Positions 51,995 to 63,816 of a DNA stretch of 64,000 nucleotides are shown in pieces. A program made the translations under genes and the position numbers. The notes below the pieces were generated by a model, which did no database searches, was not told the DNA's origin, and saw only the letters and a list, made by a program, of their open reading frames with translations. Origin of the DNA: Nocardioides immobilis (GTDB taxonomy: Bacteria > Actinomycetota > Actinomycetes > Propionibacteriales > Nocardioidaceae). The stretch's first letter is position 1. Each line of letters opens with the position of its first letter. Location: the NCBI RefSeq assembly GCF_003515065.1, contig NZ_QXGH01000016.1, positions 153,183-217,182 of the forward strand, in the 5' to 3' direction.

Positions 51995-53517
51995 GCGGCG
52001 ACGCCGTACCGGGGCTGATCGCGGTGCTCGCGGTCACCGTGGCGACCCTGGCGATCGGTACCTGGGGCCTGCGGTTCTCGCGCACCACCAGCGACTTCTT
52101 CGTCGCCTCCCGGTCGGTCAACCCGCGGCTCAACGCCTCGGCGATCTGCGGCGAGTACCTCTCCGCCGCGTCCTTCCTCGGGGTCGCCGGCCTGCTGCTC
52201 GTCGGCGGCGCGCAGATGCTCTGGTACCCCGTCGGCTGGACCGCCGGCTACCTCGTGCTGCTCGTGCTCGTCGCCGCCCCGCTGCGACGGTCGGGCGCCT
52301 ACACACTGCCGGACTTCGCCGAGGCGCGGCTCGGCTCGCGGGTGGTGCGGTCGGCCTGCTCGCTGCTGGTGGTGGGCGTCGGCTGGCTCTACCTGCTGCC
52401 GCAGTTCCAGGGCGCCGGGCTGACGCTGGAGTCGGCGATCGGGGCGCCCCGGTGGGTCGGGCCGCTCATCGTCGGGTCCGTCGTACTGGTGAACGTGATG
52501 TCGGGCGGGATGCGCTCGATCACCTTCGTCCAGGCGTTCCAGTACTGGCTCAAGCTGACCGCGCTGCTCGTCCCCGCGATGGTGCTGCTCGTGGTCTGGG
52601 TCGGCGACGGCCGGCCGGCGGGCTCCGGCGCCGGTGACAGCTGGTCGGTGCCGGTGGCGGGCGGCGGGGCGATCGGGCTCTACGGCACCTACTCGCTGAT
52701 GATCGCGCTGTTCCTCGGGACGATGGGCCTGCCGCACGTCGTCGTGCGGTTCTACACGAATCCGGACGGCAGGGCCGCGCGCCGTACGACGCTCGTGGTG
52801 CTGGCCCTGCTCGGGCTCTTCTACCTCTGGCCGCCGGTCTTCGCCGCGCTCGGCCGGGTCTACGGCGGCGACCTGGTCGCGAAGGGGAACGCCGACGTGC
52901 TCGTGCTCGAGCTGCCGCGGCTGATGGTCGACGGCGTCGGCGGCGAGCTGTTGACGGGCCTGGTGACCGCCGGTGCGTTCGCCGCGTTCCTGTCGACCGC
53001 GTCGGGGCTGGCGATCGCGGTCTCCGGCGTGCTAACGCAGGACGTCACCAGCCGGTTCGTCGGCGAGCGGGGCCCGGCTGGGACTCCGGGGTCGATCGCG
53101 CCCGCCTTCCGGCTCGCGGCGGTGCTGGCGGTGTCGGTGCCCGTGCTGGTCGCCCTCTTCGCCACCAACGTCGGCGTCGCGCAGTCGGTCGGCCTCGCCT
53201 TCGCCGTCGCGGCGTCGACGTTCTGCCCGCTGCTCATGCTCGGGATCTGGTGGCGCGGCCTGACCGACGCCGGCGCGCTCGCCGGGCTGGCGGCCGGCGG
53301 GATCGGCGCGGGCGGGGCCGCGGTGCTCAACGTGGTCGGGGTCCAGGGGTCGGGCTGGGTCGGTGCCCTGATCCTGCAGCCCGCCGCCTGGAGCGTACCG
53401 GTCGCCTTCGCGACGATGGTGCTGGTGTCGCTCGCCACCGCCTCCCGGGCGCCGCTCCACGCCCGGCGGTTCCTGGTGCGGTTGCACACGCCGGAGGTGT
53501 TGGAGGTGGGGGGCTGA
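51991..53517 (+). CDS. Sodium:solute symporter (SSS family, ActP/MctC-like)
   Basis: A 508-residue transporter with about 13 helices. Family marks are DFFVASRSVNPRLNASAIC, GEYLSAASFLGVAG and GTMGLPHVVVRFYTNPD, the last typical of monocarboxylate/acetate symporters. Last gene of the LytS-LytTR-DUF485 operon, which suggests carboxylate sensing and uptake. GTG 51991 has GGACAGGGAG upstream. Confidence 0.9.
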   Translation: MSGDAVPGLIAVLAVTVATLAIGTWGLRFSRTTSDFFVASRSVNPRLNASAICGEYLSAASFLGVAGLLLVGGAQMLWYPVGWTAGYLVLLVLVAAPLRRSGAYTLPDFAEARLGSRVVRSACSLLVVGVGWLYLLPQFQGAGLTLESAIGAPRWVGPLIVGSVVLVNVMSGGMRSITFVQAFQYWLKLTALLVPAMVLLVVWVGDGRPAGSGAGDSWSVPVAGGGAIGLYGTYSLMIALFLGTMGLPHVVVRFYTNPDGRAARRTTLVVLALLGLFYLWPPVFAALGRVYGGDLVAKGNADVLVLELPRLMVDGVGGELLTGLVTAGAFAAFLSTASGLAIAVSGVLTQDVTSRFVGERGPAGTPGSIAPAFRLAAVLAVSVPVLVALFATNVGVAQSVGLAFAVAASTFCPLLMLGIWWRGLTDAGALAGLAAGGIGAGGAAVLNVVGVQGSGWVGALILQPAAWSVPVAFATMVLVSLATASRAPLHARRFLVRLHTPEVLEVGG

Positions 53518-53532
53518 CGGGGGTGTGGAGGC

Positions 53533-53594
53533 GTGCAGGAATCCCCGGTCCGCCGGTGATTCCTGCACTTGTCGGGCAATGCAACGGCCGACAA
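53533..53594. terminator. Two tandem hairpins between convergent genes
   Basis: GTGCAGGAATC (53533-53543) pairs with GATTCCTGCAC (53558-53568), and inside it CCGG pairs with CCGG. Immediately next, TTGTCGG (53569-53575) pairs with CCGACAA (53588-53594). They separate the symporter (plus) from the chelatase-like gene (minus) and may terminate both. The first hairpin looks like a dispersed REP-type element. Confidence 0.7.
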
Positions 53595-53636
53595 GCGCCA
53601 GTACTGGCCGACCGATGTGACGGGTGGGGCTGGTGA

Positions 53637-54314
53637 CTACGCCGACGCGCGTTCGCCCATCAGCACCCGGACTACCCGCTGGCAGATCAGGTCGACCACG
53701 CGGGGGTGCGCGCCGATGACGCCGGCGATGACAGAAGCACCGGCAGCGCGGGCGTCGGCCCGGCCGCGGGAGGCGAAGTGGCCGGGCGCGAGCAGGTACG
53801 GCGACACCGCGTCGCCCGGCCGTACGACGTCCGCCGGCCGGCTGCCGATGGCGCCGAGCGTCGCCAACCGGACGGGTGCGCCCCACAGCTCGCCGAGCAG
53901 CCGGGCCGCGCCCTCGAGGTCGGTGGTGGCCTCGGGGTCGGTGGAGCCGGCGGCGACCATCACGACCGGCTGCCCCGCCACCGCGCCGGCCTCGACCAGC
54001 CGGTCGACCTGGGCTGCGGCGATCAGCGGGTCGGGCCCGAGCGGGCCGCCGAGCACCACGGGCGCCGGAGTCTCGGCGACGGCGGCCGGGAGGTCGTGCC
54101 GCACGTGGTATCCGGTCGACAGCAGCAGGGGTACGACGACGGCCGGCTCACGAGCACCGCGCATCACGTCGGCGAAGAGCGGCTCGCAGAGCTCGACGTA
54201 CGACGCCGTCGCGCTCATGCCGAGCCGGCGGCCGGCGGCCGCGGTCAGCTCGGAGGCCACCCGGTTGCCGGCGGCGTGACGGGTGCCGTGGGCGACGGTG
54301 ACAAGGGTCGTCAT
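53637..54314 (-). CDS. Sirohydrochlorin chelatase-like protein (CbiX family)
   Basis: A 225-residue protein with two half-domains: the metal histidine in TVAHGTRHAAGNRV and the second in LLSTGYHVRHDLP. CbiX/SirB enzymes insert cobalt or iron into sirohydrochlorin. Being coupled to the NnaR-like gene in a nitrite reductase operon, it most likely supplies siroheme for NirB. ATG 54314 overlaps the upstream stop (ATGA). Confidence 0.85.
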   Translation of the reverse strand: MTTLVTVAHGTRHAAGNRVASELTAAAGRRLGMSATASYVELCEPLFADVMRGAREPAVVVPLLLSTGYHVRHDLPAAVAETPAPVVLGGPLGPDPLIAAAQVDRLVEAGAVAGQPVVMVAAGSTDPEATTDLEGAARLLGELWGAPVRLATLGAIGSRPADVVRPGDAVSPYLLAPGHFASRGRADARAAGASVIAGVIGAHPRVVDLICQRVVRVLMGERASA

Positions 54315-55423
54315 GTCGTCACCGCGAGCCGGTAGCCGCGCTTGACGACGGTCTGGATGCAGCGGGTGCCGAGGGCGGCGCGCAGCCGGGCGACGGCCAT
54401 CTCGACCGCGTGCTCGGAGCCGGCGGTGCCGGACGGGAGGGACACGAGCAGGTCCCGGCGGGAGACGACGGTGCCGGGATTGACCAGCAGGGCCTGGAGG
54501 ACGGCGTAGGGGGCCGGCGACAGCTTGACCACGACGCCGTCGAGGAGCACGTCGTCGCCGTGCAGCAGCAGGGTGTGGCCGGCGACCTCGAGCGACGTGC
54601 CGCCGGCGCGGGACGGCAGCTCGGTCTCGAGCTGCTTGACCATGGCGGCCAGCCGCGACCGCTCGGGATAGATCGAGGGCACGCCCCACATCTCGAACGC
54701 AGCCGCGGTGACGGGGCCGACACAGGCGGCGATCACGTCGGCCTGGAACGCGCCGATGACCTCGTCGCGGTGTCCGGCCGTGGCGGCTGCCGACATCATC
54801 GCCGCGACGGCAGGTGCGGCGGTGAAGGTCACCGCGTCGACCCGGCCCTCCACGACGGCCTCGACCAGGCCGAACATCGGCTCGAGGTCCTCCGCCGCGT
54901 CGACCCGGTAGACGGTCACGGTGGTCACCTCGGCGCCGAGCCGGCGCAGCGCGTGGGCGGCCATCGACAGCGACTGGCCGTGCTCCTGGACGACGATCCG
55001 CAGCCCGGTGAGGTCGCGGCCGCGCAGGTGCGCCAGGACGTCCTCGAACTCCTCAGACTCGGGCGCCCACAGCTCCCGCAGCCCGAACCGCCGGAGCGCG
55101 CCGACGCTCTTCGGCCCACGGGCCAGGATCTCGGCCTTGCCGAGGTGCGCGACCAGGTCGTCCTTCAGGCCCCACCGCTCGCAGGCGGTGAGCCAGGACT
55201 TCATGCCGATCCCGGTGGTCGCGAGGAAGATGTCGACCGGCTGGGCCAGGACGTCCCTGGTCGCCGCGAGCAGCGCCACCTCGTCGATCCGGTTCGGGTC
55301 GACCGACAGCGCGGGCGCGTGGATGACCGTCGCGCCGCGCCGCTCGAGGAGCGCGATCTGCTCCTCGGCACGTCGCGCCGCAGTCACACCCACGGTGAAC
55401 CCCGTCAGCGGCCGGTCCGGCAC
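54311..55423 (-). CDS. nnaR: HemD-like protein fused to an OmpR-type DNA-binding domain (NnaR-like)
   Basis: A 370-residue fusion. Residues 1-260 resemble uroporphyrinogen-III synthase (VGVTAARRAEEQIALLERRG, VDAVTFTAAPAVAAM, ACVGPVTAAA). Residues 280-370 are a winged helix (LSPAPYAVLQALLVNPG, AVEMAVARLRAALG, TVVKRGYRL). Streptomyces NnaR has this layout and activates nitrate/nitrite genes with GlnR. GTG 55423 follows AAGGAGG with ideal spacing; GTG 55438 is also in frame. It lies 20 bp after nirD. Confidence 0.88.
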   Translation of the reverse strand: MPDRPLTGFTVGVTAARRAEEQIALLERRGATVIHAPALSVDPNRIDEVALLAATRDVLAQPVDIFLATTGIGMKSWLTACERWGLKDDLVAHLGKAEILARGPKSVGALRRFGLRELWAPESEEFEDVLAHLRGRDLTGLRIVVQEHGQSLSMAAHALRRLGAEVTTVTVYRVDAAEDLEPMFGLVEAVVEGRVDAVTFTAAPAVAAMMSAAATAGHRDEVIGAFQADVIAACVGPVTAAAFEMWGVPSIYPERSRLAAMVKQLETELPSRAGGTSLEVAGHTLLLHGDDVLLDGVVVKLSPAPYAVLQALLVNPGTVVSRRDLLVSLPSGTAGSEHAVEMAVARLRAALGTRCIQTVVKRGYRLAVTT

Positions 55424-55443
55424 GGACTCCTCCTTCACGACGT

Positions 55444-55812
55444 TCACGCCTGGCGAGGTCCCACTTCCACGACCCCGTCGACCACACGCACGTCGTACGA
55501 CGCCACGGCGACGCCTGCGTCGTCGAGGCACTGTCCGTTGCGGAGGTCGAACGCCTGCTTGTACATCGGGCTGGCCACGAACGGGACGTCCTCGCCGTCC
55601 ACCACCTTGGTGCCGACGATCCCGCGCGCGAGAACCGATGCCTTGGAGAACGGATCGTAGTTCGAAAGGGCGTAGACGTGGTCATCGAACGTGCGGATCA
55701 CCGCCACCGCCTCGCCGCCGACGAGGGCGGTCACGCCGCCCTCGCGCTCGATCTGGTCGAGCCGGCAAACAGCATTGAACGTCGTCACAGTGCCGGTTGG
55801 GCTCACGGTCAT
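55444..55812 (-). CDS. nirD: Nitrite reductase (NADH) small subunit
   Basis: A 122-residue Rieske-fold protein without the Cys/His cluster ligands, as expected for NirD (AVCRLDQIEREGGVTALVGG, SPMYKQAFDLRNGQCLDD). It partners NirB in reducing nitrite to ammonium. The start overlaps the nirB stop (ATGA). Confidence 0.93.
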   Translation of the reverse strand: MTVSPTGTVTTFNAVCRLDQIEREGGVTALVGGEAVAVIRTFDDHVYALSNYDPFSKASVLARGIVGTKVVDGEDVPFVASPMYKQAFDLRNGQCLDDAGVAVASYDVRVVDGVVEVGPRQA

Positions 55813-58388
55813 CGAGGGGCTCCTACGGGGATGGTGTCGCCGAGCGAGACGGGACCGTCACTGTCAGCCGGAGCGATCTGGCCACGCTCGTCACGGAAGG
55901 AGATGTTGGGGTCGGGCACGCCGGGCGCGTTCACGAACGACACGAACCGGGCCATCTTCTCGGGGTCCTCGATGGTGGCCTTCCACTCGTCGAAGTAGGA
56001 CTCGACGTGCTTGTCCATCGCCGCCTCGAGCTCGGCGCCGAGGCCGAGCACGTCGTCGACGACGACCTCGCGGATCCGGTCGAGGCCGCCCTCGATCGAG
56101 TCCATCCAGTACGACGTCCGCTGCAGCCGGTCGGCGGTGCGGATGTAGTACATGAGGAACCGGTCGAGGTAGGCGATCAGGGTGTCCTTGTCCAGGTCAC
56201 CGGCCAGCAGCTGCGCGTGGGCCGGGATGGCGCCACCGTTGCCGCAGACGTAGAGGTTCCAGCCCTTCTCGGTGGCAATGATCCCGAAGTCCTTCGACCG
56301 AGCCTCCGCGCACTCACGGGCGCAGCCGGAGACGCCGCCCTTGAGCTTGTGCGGCGAGCGCAGGCCCCGGTAGCGGAGCTCGAGCTCGATGGCGAGACCG
56401 ACCGAGTCCTGCACGCCGTACCGGCACCAGGTCGAGCCGACGCACGACTTCACGGTCCGCAGCGCCTTGCCGTAGGCGTGGCCCGACTCCATGCCGGCGT
56501 CCACCAGCCGCTTCCAGATCGCCGGCAGGTCCTCCATCCGGGCGCCGAACAGGTCGATCCGCTGGCCGCCGGTGATCTTGGTGTAGAGGCCGAAGTCGCG
56601 GGCCACCTCGCCGATCGCGATCAGCTTCTCCGGGGTGATCTCGCCGCCGGGGACGCGGGGCACGACCGAGTAGGTGCCGTTGCGCTGGATGTTGGCGAGG
56701 TAGGCGTCGTTGGTGTCCTGCAGCTGCCGGTTGCCCGGCTCGAGGACGTGGTGGTTGAGCAGGCTGGCCAGGATCGACGCGACCGCAGGCTTGCAGATGT
56801 CGCAGCCGCGGCCGTTGCCGTGGCCCTCGATGATGTCGTCGAACCGCGTGTAGCCGTGGATCGCGACGACGTCGAAGAGCTCCTGACGCGTCATCTTGAA
56901 GTGCTGGCACAGCGACCGGTCGACCTCCTTGCCGGTGGCGGTGAAGTAGTCCTCGACGATCTTCTTGACCACGTTCTTGCACGAGCCGCAGGTCGAGCCG
57001 GCGCGGGTGTGGGTGGTCACGCAGGCCGCATCGACGCAGGGGCCGCCGTCGTTGAGCGTGGACTCGTCCGAGACCGCTTCCTTGATCTGGGCCTTGGTGA
57101 CGTCGTTGCACGAGCAGACCTGCATGTCGTCGGGCAGGTCCAGCTCCACGCCGCCACGACCGGCGGGGAGGATCAGCTCCTCGGGGTTCTCCGGCAGCTC
57201 CATGCCGGAGGCCACCATCGGGCGGAGGATCCCGTACGCCGCCGCGTCGCCGACGAGGACGCCGCCGAGCAGCCGCTTTCCGTCCTCGCTGATGACGAGC
57301 TTCTTGTAGACCCCGGAGACGGCGTCCTGGTAGGTCAGCTCCAGCGAGCCCTCGGTCTCGCCGTGGGCGTCACCGAAGGACGCGACGTCGACACCGAGCA
57401 GCTTGAGCTTGGTGGACATGTCGGCGCCGGTGAAGGTGCCCTCGCCGCCCAGCAGCCGGTCGACGACGATCTCGGCCATGTCGTAGCCGGGGGCCACGAG
57501 GCCGTACATCATCCCGTCGACCGCGGCGCACTCACCGATCGCCCAGATGTGCTCGTCGGAGGAGCGCAGCGTTCCGTCGACGAGGACTCCGCCACGGTCC
57601 GCGACGTCGAGCCCGGCGGCACGCGCGAGGGCGTCCCGGGGCCGGATGCCGGCGGAGAAGACGACGATGTCGACGTCGAGCGGGTTGCGGTCCTTGAGCG
57701 CCAGCCGGTCGACCCGGCCCTTCTTGTCGCCGAGCACCGCCTCGGTCATGGCGCCGGTGTGGACGGTCAGGCCGAGGCCACCGATGTGGCGGTTGAGCGT
57801 CTTGCCGCCCATGTCGTCGATCTGGACCGCCATCAGCCGCGGCGCGAGCTCCACGACGTGCGTCTCCAGGCCGAGCTGGTGCAGCGCGTTGGCAGCCTCG
57901 AGGCCGAGCAGGCCGCCGCCGATCACGGCGCCGACCCCCGACTTCCCAGCCTTCTTCGACGCGTCGCGGATCGCCTCGAGGTCCTCGATGGTGCGGTAGA
58001 CGAAGCAGTTCTCCAGGTCGTGCCCGGGCACCGGCGGCACGAACGGCGCGGCACCGGTCGCCAGCACCAGCTCGTCGTAGTGCAGGTCCTCGCCGTTGGC
58101 GAGGGTGACGATCCGCTGCCGCGGCGAGACCGCCACGACCTCGGTGTTGATGCGCAGCCGGACCCGCGGGTCGTCGTACTTCCCGGAGGGGACGTAGCTC
58201 AGCGCCTCGGCGCCGACCTCGAAGAAGGAGGTCAGGGCGACCCGGTCGTACGCCGGCCGCGACTCCTCGCCGATGACGGTGATGTCGTAGGTCTCGGTCA
58301 GGCCGCGTGAGATCGCGGACTCGACGAAACGGTGGCCCACCATGCCGTGGCCGACCACGACGAGCTGCTTGCGAAGGTGCGGTGCCAT
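55809..58388 (-). CDS. nirB: Assimilatory nitrite reductase (NADH) large subunit
   Basis: An 859-residue flavo-iron-sulfur-siroheme enzyme. An FAD/NADH domain opens with VVVGHGMVGHRFVES and has a second GGGLLGLEAA. A BFD-type [2Fe-2S] domain follows (CSCNDVTKAQI, STCGSCKNVV), then the sulfite/nitrite reductase domain with siroheme/4Fe-4S cysteines in SCVGSTWC and SGCARECAEARSKD. It reduces nitrite to ammonium. ATG 58388 overlaps the stop of the oxidoreductase upstream (TGATG). Confidence 0.95.
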   Translation of the reverse strand: MAPHLRKQLVVVGHGMVGHRFVESAISRGLTETYDITVIGEESRPAYDRVALTSFFEVGAEALSYVPSGKYDDPRVRLRINTEVVAVSPRQRIVTLANGEDLHYDELVLATGAAPFVPPVPGHDLENCFVYRTIEDLEAIRDASKKAGKSGVGAVIGGGLLGLEAANALHQLGLETHVVELAPRLMAVQIDDMGGKTLNRHIGGLGLTVHTGAMTEAVLGDKKGRVDRLALKDRNPLDVDIVVFSAGIRPRDALARAAGLDVADRGGVLVDGTLRSSDEHIWAIGECAAVDGMMYGLVAPGYDMAEIVVDRLLGGEGTFTGADMSTKLKLLGVDVASFGDAHGETEGSLELTYQDAVSGVYKKLVISEDGKRLLGGVLVGDAAAYGILRPMVASGMELPENPEELILPAGRGGVELDLPDDMQVCSCNDVTKAQIKEAVSDESTLNDGGPCVDAACVTTHTRAGSTCGSCKNVVKKIVEDYFTATGKEVDRSLCQHFKMTRQELFDVVAIHGYTRFDDIIEGHGNGRGCDICKPAVASILASLLNHHVLEPGNRQLQDTNDAYLANIQRNGTYSVVPRVPGGEITPEKLIAIGEVARDFGLYTKITGGQRIDLFGARMEDLPAIWKRLVDAGMESGHAYGKALRTVKSCVGSTWCRYGVQDSVGLAIELELRYRGLRSPHKLKGGVSGCARECAEARSKDFGIIATEKGWNLYVCGNGGAIPAHAQLLAGDLDKDTLIAYLDRFLMYYIRTADRLQRTSYWMDSIEGGLDRIREVVVDDVLGLGAELEAAMDKHVESYFDEWKATIEDPEKMARFVSFVNAPGVPDPNISFRDERGQIAPADSDGPVSLGDTIPVGAPR

Positions 58389-59895
58389 CACTTGATTCCT
58401 TCCGGGGTGAGGCTGGACCGGTCTGCCAGTAGCTGGCGCACGGTCGAGGCGCAGCCACCACATCCGGTGGTGGCGCGGGTCGTGTCTCGGGCTGCTTCGA
58501 ACGAGGAGCAGGCCCGGATCGCGCCGGCGGTGACACCGGCGCAGTTGCAGACCTCCGCGTCGTCGGGGAGCTGCACGGGCTTGGCGGAGCGCTCGACCAG
58601 GAGCAGGTCGCCGGGCTCGGTGGGTCCGAGCACGGTCTGCCGGTCGTAGTGCTGGGTGATCAGGCCGATCCGGTTGAGGTCGCCGACCAGGGCACCGGCG
58701 ACGATCCGGCCGTCGCGGATCACGAGCTTGCGGTGCGAGCCGCGGACCGGGTTGGACATCTCGACGACGTCGCCGCCGTTGAGCACCTCGCGCTCGGGGT
58801 CGCCGAGGACGGCGACGTCGAGGCCGGTGGCCCGGAGGCGGGCGACGATCCGGCTGCCGTCGTACTTGACCGGCTCGTCCATCAGGACGCCGGCGAGGAC
58901 CCCGGCCTGCTCCCAGGCGGGCGGGACGAAACCGGTCACGCGGCCTTCGTGCTCGACGCAGTCGCCGAGCGCGAAGATCTCCGGGTCGGTGACGCTGGCG
59001 AGCCGGTCGTCCACGACGATCCCCCGGCGGACCTCGAGGCCGGCGCGGCGGGCCAGCGCCGTGGACGGACGACCGCCGGCGGTGAGGATGACCAGGTCGG
59101 TGTCGAGGGTGAAGCCGTTGTCGAGCCGCAGCGCGACCCGGCCGGGGTTGGTCGGCAGCGGGTCGAGGACCTTGACAGAGCCGCCGAGACCGAGACCGCT
59201 GTTGGCGTCGGTGAGCTTGACCGCGCGGGCGCCGGTGTAGACGGCGACGCCGAGCTTCTTCATGTCGCGGGCCAGGATCTTGCCGGCCGCGGTGCCGAGC
59301 TGCTGGTGGAGCAGGTGGTCCCCGCCCTCGACGACCTCGGTGTCGATGCCGCGCGCACCGAGTGCCCGCGCGACCTGGAGGCCGAGGAGGCCGCCACCGA
59401 CGACGACCGCGCGCCGGTTGATCGGCTCGCCGTTCTCGTCGGTCGCGGTGACGGATTCGAGGAGCCGCTCGCACTCGCCCAGGGAGCGGAACGCGTGGAC
59501 CGACTCGTGGAGCGAGCCGTCCATCTTCACCAGCCCGCGGATGGGCGGCAGCGTCGGGATGCTGCCGGTGGCGAGCACCAGCACGTCGTACTCGATGATC
59601 GTGCCGTCGACGAGCATGACGTCCTTCAGGTCGCGCTCGACCTCGAGGACCCTGGCGCCGAGGCGGAGGTCGATGCCGTGCTCGGCGTACCACTCCTCGC
59701 CGCGGAGCGTCAGCGCCTCCGGCCGGTGGGTGCCCTCGAGCACGGCCGACAGCAGGATCCGGTTGTACGGCGCGTGCGGCTCGTCGCCGAGCACCGTGAT
59801 CGTCAGGTGGTCGGTCGCGCCGCGTGCGACGAGCTCCTCGACCAGCCGGGTCGAGGCCATGCCGTTGCCGACGACGACCAGGCGCTTCTTCGTAG

Positions 59896-59899
<4 letters not shown>
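58388..59899 (-). CDS. FAD-dependent electron-transfer oxidoreductase with BFD-type [2Fe-2S] domain
   Basis: A 503-residue NirB-like flavoprotein: FAD motif VVVGNGMASTRLVEE, second nucleotide site GGGLLGLQVA, DCVEHEG FAD region, and a C-terminal cluster CNCAGVTAG with TTGCGGCAS. It lacks the siroheme domain. Placed between nitrate reductase and nirB with overlaps on both sides, it probably passes NAD(P)H electrons to the nitrate reductase, like NasB/NasC in other bacteria. GTG 59899 overlaps the upstream stop. Confidence 0.88.
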
Positions 59900-62001
<2,102 letters not shown>

Positions 62002-62056
62002 GTGTCCATTCCACTTCTTGCCGGTTTCGCTAACGGATCGCTCACCTGGCCCGGAA

Positions 62057-62082
62057 GGTCAACTACTTCTCACGTGCTCACA
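62057..62082 (-). promoter_or_regulatory. Conserved 26-bp block upstream of nitrate reductase
   Basis: On the minus strand it reads TGTGAGCACGTGAGAAG followed by TAGTTGACC. 22 of 26 positions match the block at 63817-63842 upstream of narK. It lies 56 bp before the nitrate reductase start. The TTGACC end could be a -35 element and the GTGAG repeats an activator site. Confidence 0.6.
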
Positions 62083-62096
62083 GCCCCGCGGGAAAT

Positions 62097-62134
62097 GCGG
62101 TGTGGCGCGGCCCACAGGGGCCGCGCCACACCGC
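62097..62134 (-). terminator. 17-bp perfect hairpin, terminator of narK
   Basis: GCGGTGTGGCGCGGCCC (62097-62113) pairs perfectly with GGGCCGCGCCACACCGC (62118-62134) around ACAG. It lies 12 bp past the narK stop on the minus strand and before the nitrate reductase promoter. Confidence 0.85.
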
Positions 62135-62145
62135 CGAGCCATCGG

Positions 62146-63723
62146 TCAGATCCCGACCCCGGCGTAGCTCAGGTGCGCCTTCGCGGGGTGCGGCTTGCGG
62201 AGGTAGACCCAGAAGGTGACCGACGCGCAGACCACGTAGAAGCCGGCGAACACCATGAACGCGGTCTTCGTGGCCGACAGCGGGTCGGTGACCCAGGGCG
62301 AGCCGAACGTGATCGGGATGAGGAAGCCGCCGATCGCACCCACCGCGCCGATGATGCCGACCGCCGCGGAGGCCTTCTTGGTACCGGCGAGGAGCGCAGC
62401 GTCACGCTCCGGCGTGTTGGGCGTCGACGCCCGCTCGGCCTCGGTGCGGAAGATCGCGGGGATCATCTTGTACGTCGAGCCGTTGCCGATGCCGGTGAAG
62501 AAGAAGATCAGCAGGAACATGCCCAGGAACAGCGGGAACACGTCCGTGTTGGCGTCGACCGCGGACTGCACGGCGTCGGGGTAGCTGAACGCGGCCGGGT
62601 CGGCCTTGATCGCCGCGAGAGCGGCAGCGTCCGGCGGCGGCGGGAGGGTCTCGAGCAGGCTCAGCGTCCAGAGCACGCCGAGCGTGCCCAGGATCATGCC
62701 GCCGAAGCACACCATCGTGACCCGGGCGCCACCGAACTTGTCGGCGAGGTAGCCGCCGAGCGGACGCGACATCGAGCCGACGAGGGCACCGAGGAACGCG
62801 TAGAACACGAAGTTGATGCCGATGCCGGCCACGTCGGGGACGGGCTGCCGCCAGAAGTTGACCTTGATCAGCAGCGGCATCGCGGCGGAGTACCCGATGA
62901 ACGAGCCGAAGGTCCCGATGTAGAGGAACGACATCACCCAGGTCTGCTTGCTCTTCAGGACCTGGAGCTGCTCCTTCGCCGGGGACTTCGCGTTGGAGAG
63001 GTTGTCCATGAAGAAGAACGCCGCGAGGACAGCGGTGACTGCGAGTCCGGCGTACACCCAGGCCGCGCGCTCGAGGTGGATGCCGCCCTCCGACGCCTTG
63101 ACCAGGCCGAAGATGCCGGCGCCGCCGACGATCACGGGCAGGAAGAACTGGATGAGCGCCACGCCCAGGTTGCCGCCGGCGGCGTTGAGGCCGAGGGCCG
63201 CGCCCTTGAGCCGGGCCGGGTAGAAGAAGTTGATGTTGGCCATCGACGAGGCGAAGTTGCCGCCACCGAAGCCCGCGGTCGCGGCGATCACGCAGAAGGC
63301 CCAGTACGGCGTGCCGGGCTGGTTCACGAAGTACGCGAACGACAGCGTCGGGATCAGCAGGAGGGCGGCGCTGACCATCGTCCAGTTACGTCCGCCGAAC
63401 TTCGGCACCGCCAAGGTGTAGGGGACCCGGATCAGCGAGCCGACCAGGTTGGGGATCGCGACCAGGAAGAACAGCTGCTGCGGGGTGAACTCGAACCCCT
63501 GCGCGAGGAGCATCGCGGAGCTGACGCTCCAGATCAGCCACACCGAGAAGCCGAGGTGCTCGGCGAAGATCGACCAGATCAGGTTGCGCTTCGCAACCCG
63601 GGCGCCGGTCTCGTCCCAGAACTTCTCGTCCTCGGGACGCCAGTCGTCGATCCAGCGACCGGTGCGGTGCTGGGTCGGAGGTGCAGCGGTGTCAGCGCTG
63701 CCCGGGGGGGACGTGAGAGTCAT
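62146..63723 (-). CDS. narK: Nitrate/nitrite transporter (NarK/NasA, MFS)
   Basis: A 525-residue MFS transporter with about 12 helices and a larger central loop (PPPPDAAALAAIKADPAAF). The nitrate signature glycine-rich segment GFGGGNFASSMANINFFYP lies in helix 5 and a second GIGNGSTYKMIP in helix 11. It imports nitrate and/or exports nitrite. ATG 63723 has GGAG 6 bp upstream; the in-frame ATG 63765 would add 14 residues. Own promoter upstream, own hairpin downstream. Confidence 0.93.
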   Translation of the reverse strand: MTLTSPPGSADTAAPPTQHRTGRWIDDWRPEDEKFWDETGARVAKRNLIWSIFAEHLGFSVWLIWSVSSAMLLAQGFEFTPQQLFFLVAIPNLVGSLIRVPYTLAVPKFGGRNWTMVSAALLLIPTLSFAYFVNQPGTPYWAFCVIAATAGFGGGNFASSMANINFFYPARLKGAALGLNAAGGNLGVALIQFFLPVIVGGAGIFGLVKASEGGIHLERAAWVYAGLAVTAVLAAFFFMDNLSNAKSPAKEQLQVLKSKQTWVMSFLYIGTFGSFIGYSAAMPLLIKVNFWRQPVPDVAGIGINFVFYAFLGALVGSMSRPLGGYLADKFGGARVTMVCFGGMILGTLGVLWTLSLLETLPPPPDAAALAAIKADPAAFSYPDAVQSAVDANTDVFPLFLGMFLLIFFFTGIGNGSTYKMIPAIFRTEAERASTPNTPERDAALLAGTKKASAAVGIIGAVGAIGGFLIPITFGSPWVTDPLSATKTAFMVFAGFYVVCASVTFWVYLRKPHPAKAHLSYAGVGI

Positions 63724-63816
63724 GTCGTGCTCCTGTGCTGCGGGCATAGTGGCCATCGAATGCACTGATCGTCGGTCCCGGGCGTTTCACCTCGTCGCTT
63801 GTCGCGGCGTCCCCTT

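Noticed and set aside
55809..59693. A single 1294-residue NirB fusion
   Set aside because: The upstream 400 residues are Arg/Pro-rich shadow of the FAD oxidoreductase. NirB starts at ATG 58388 with a TGATG overlap.
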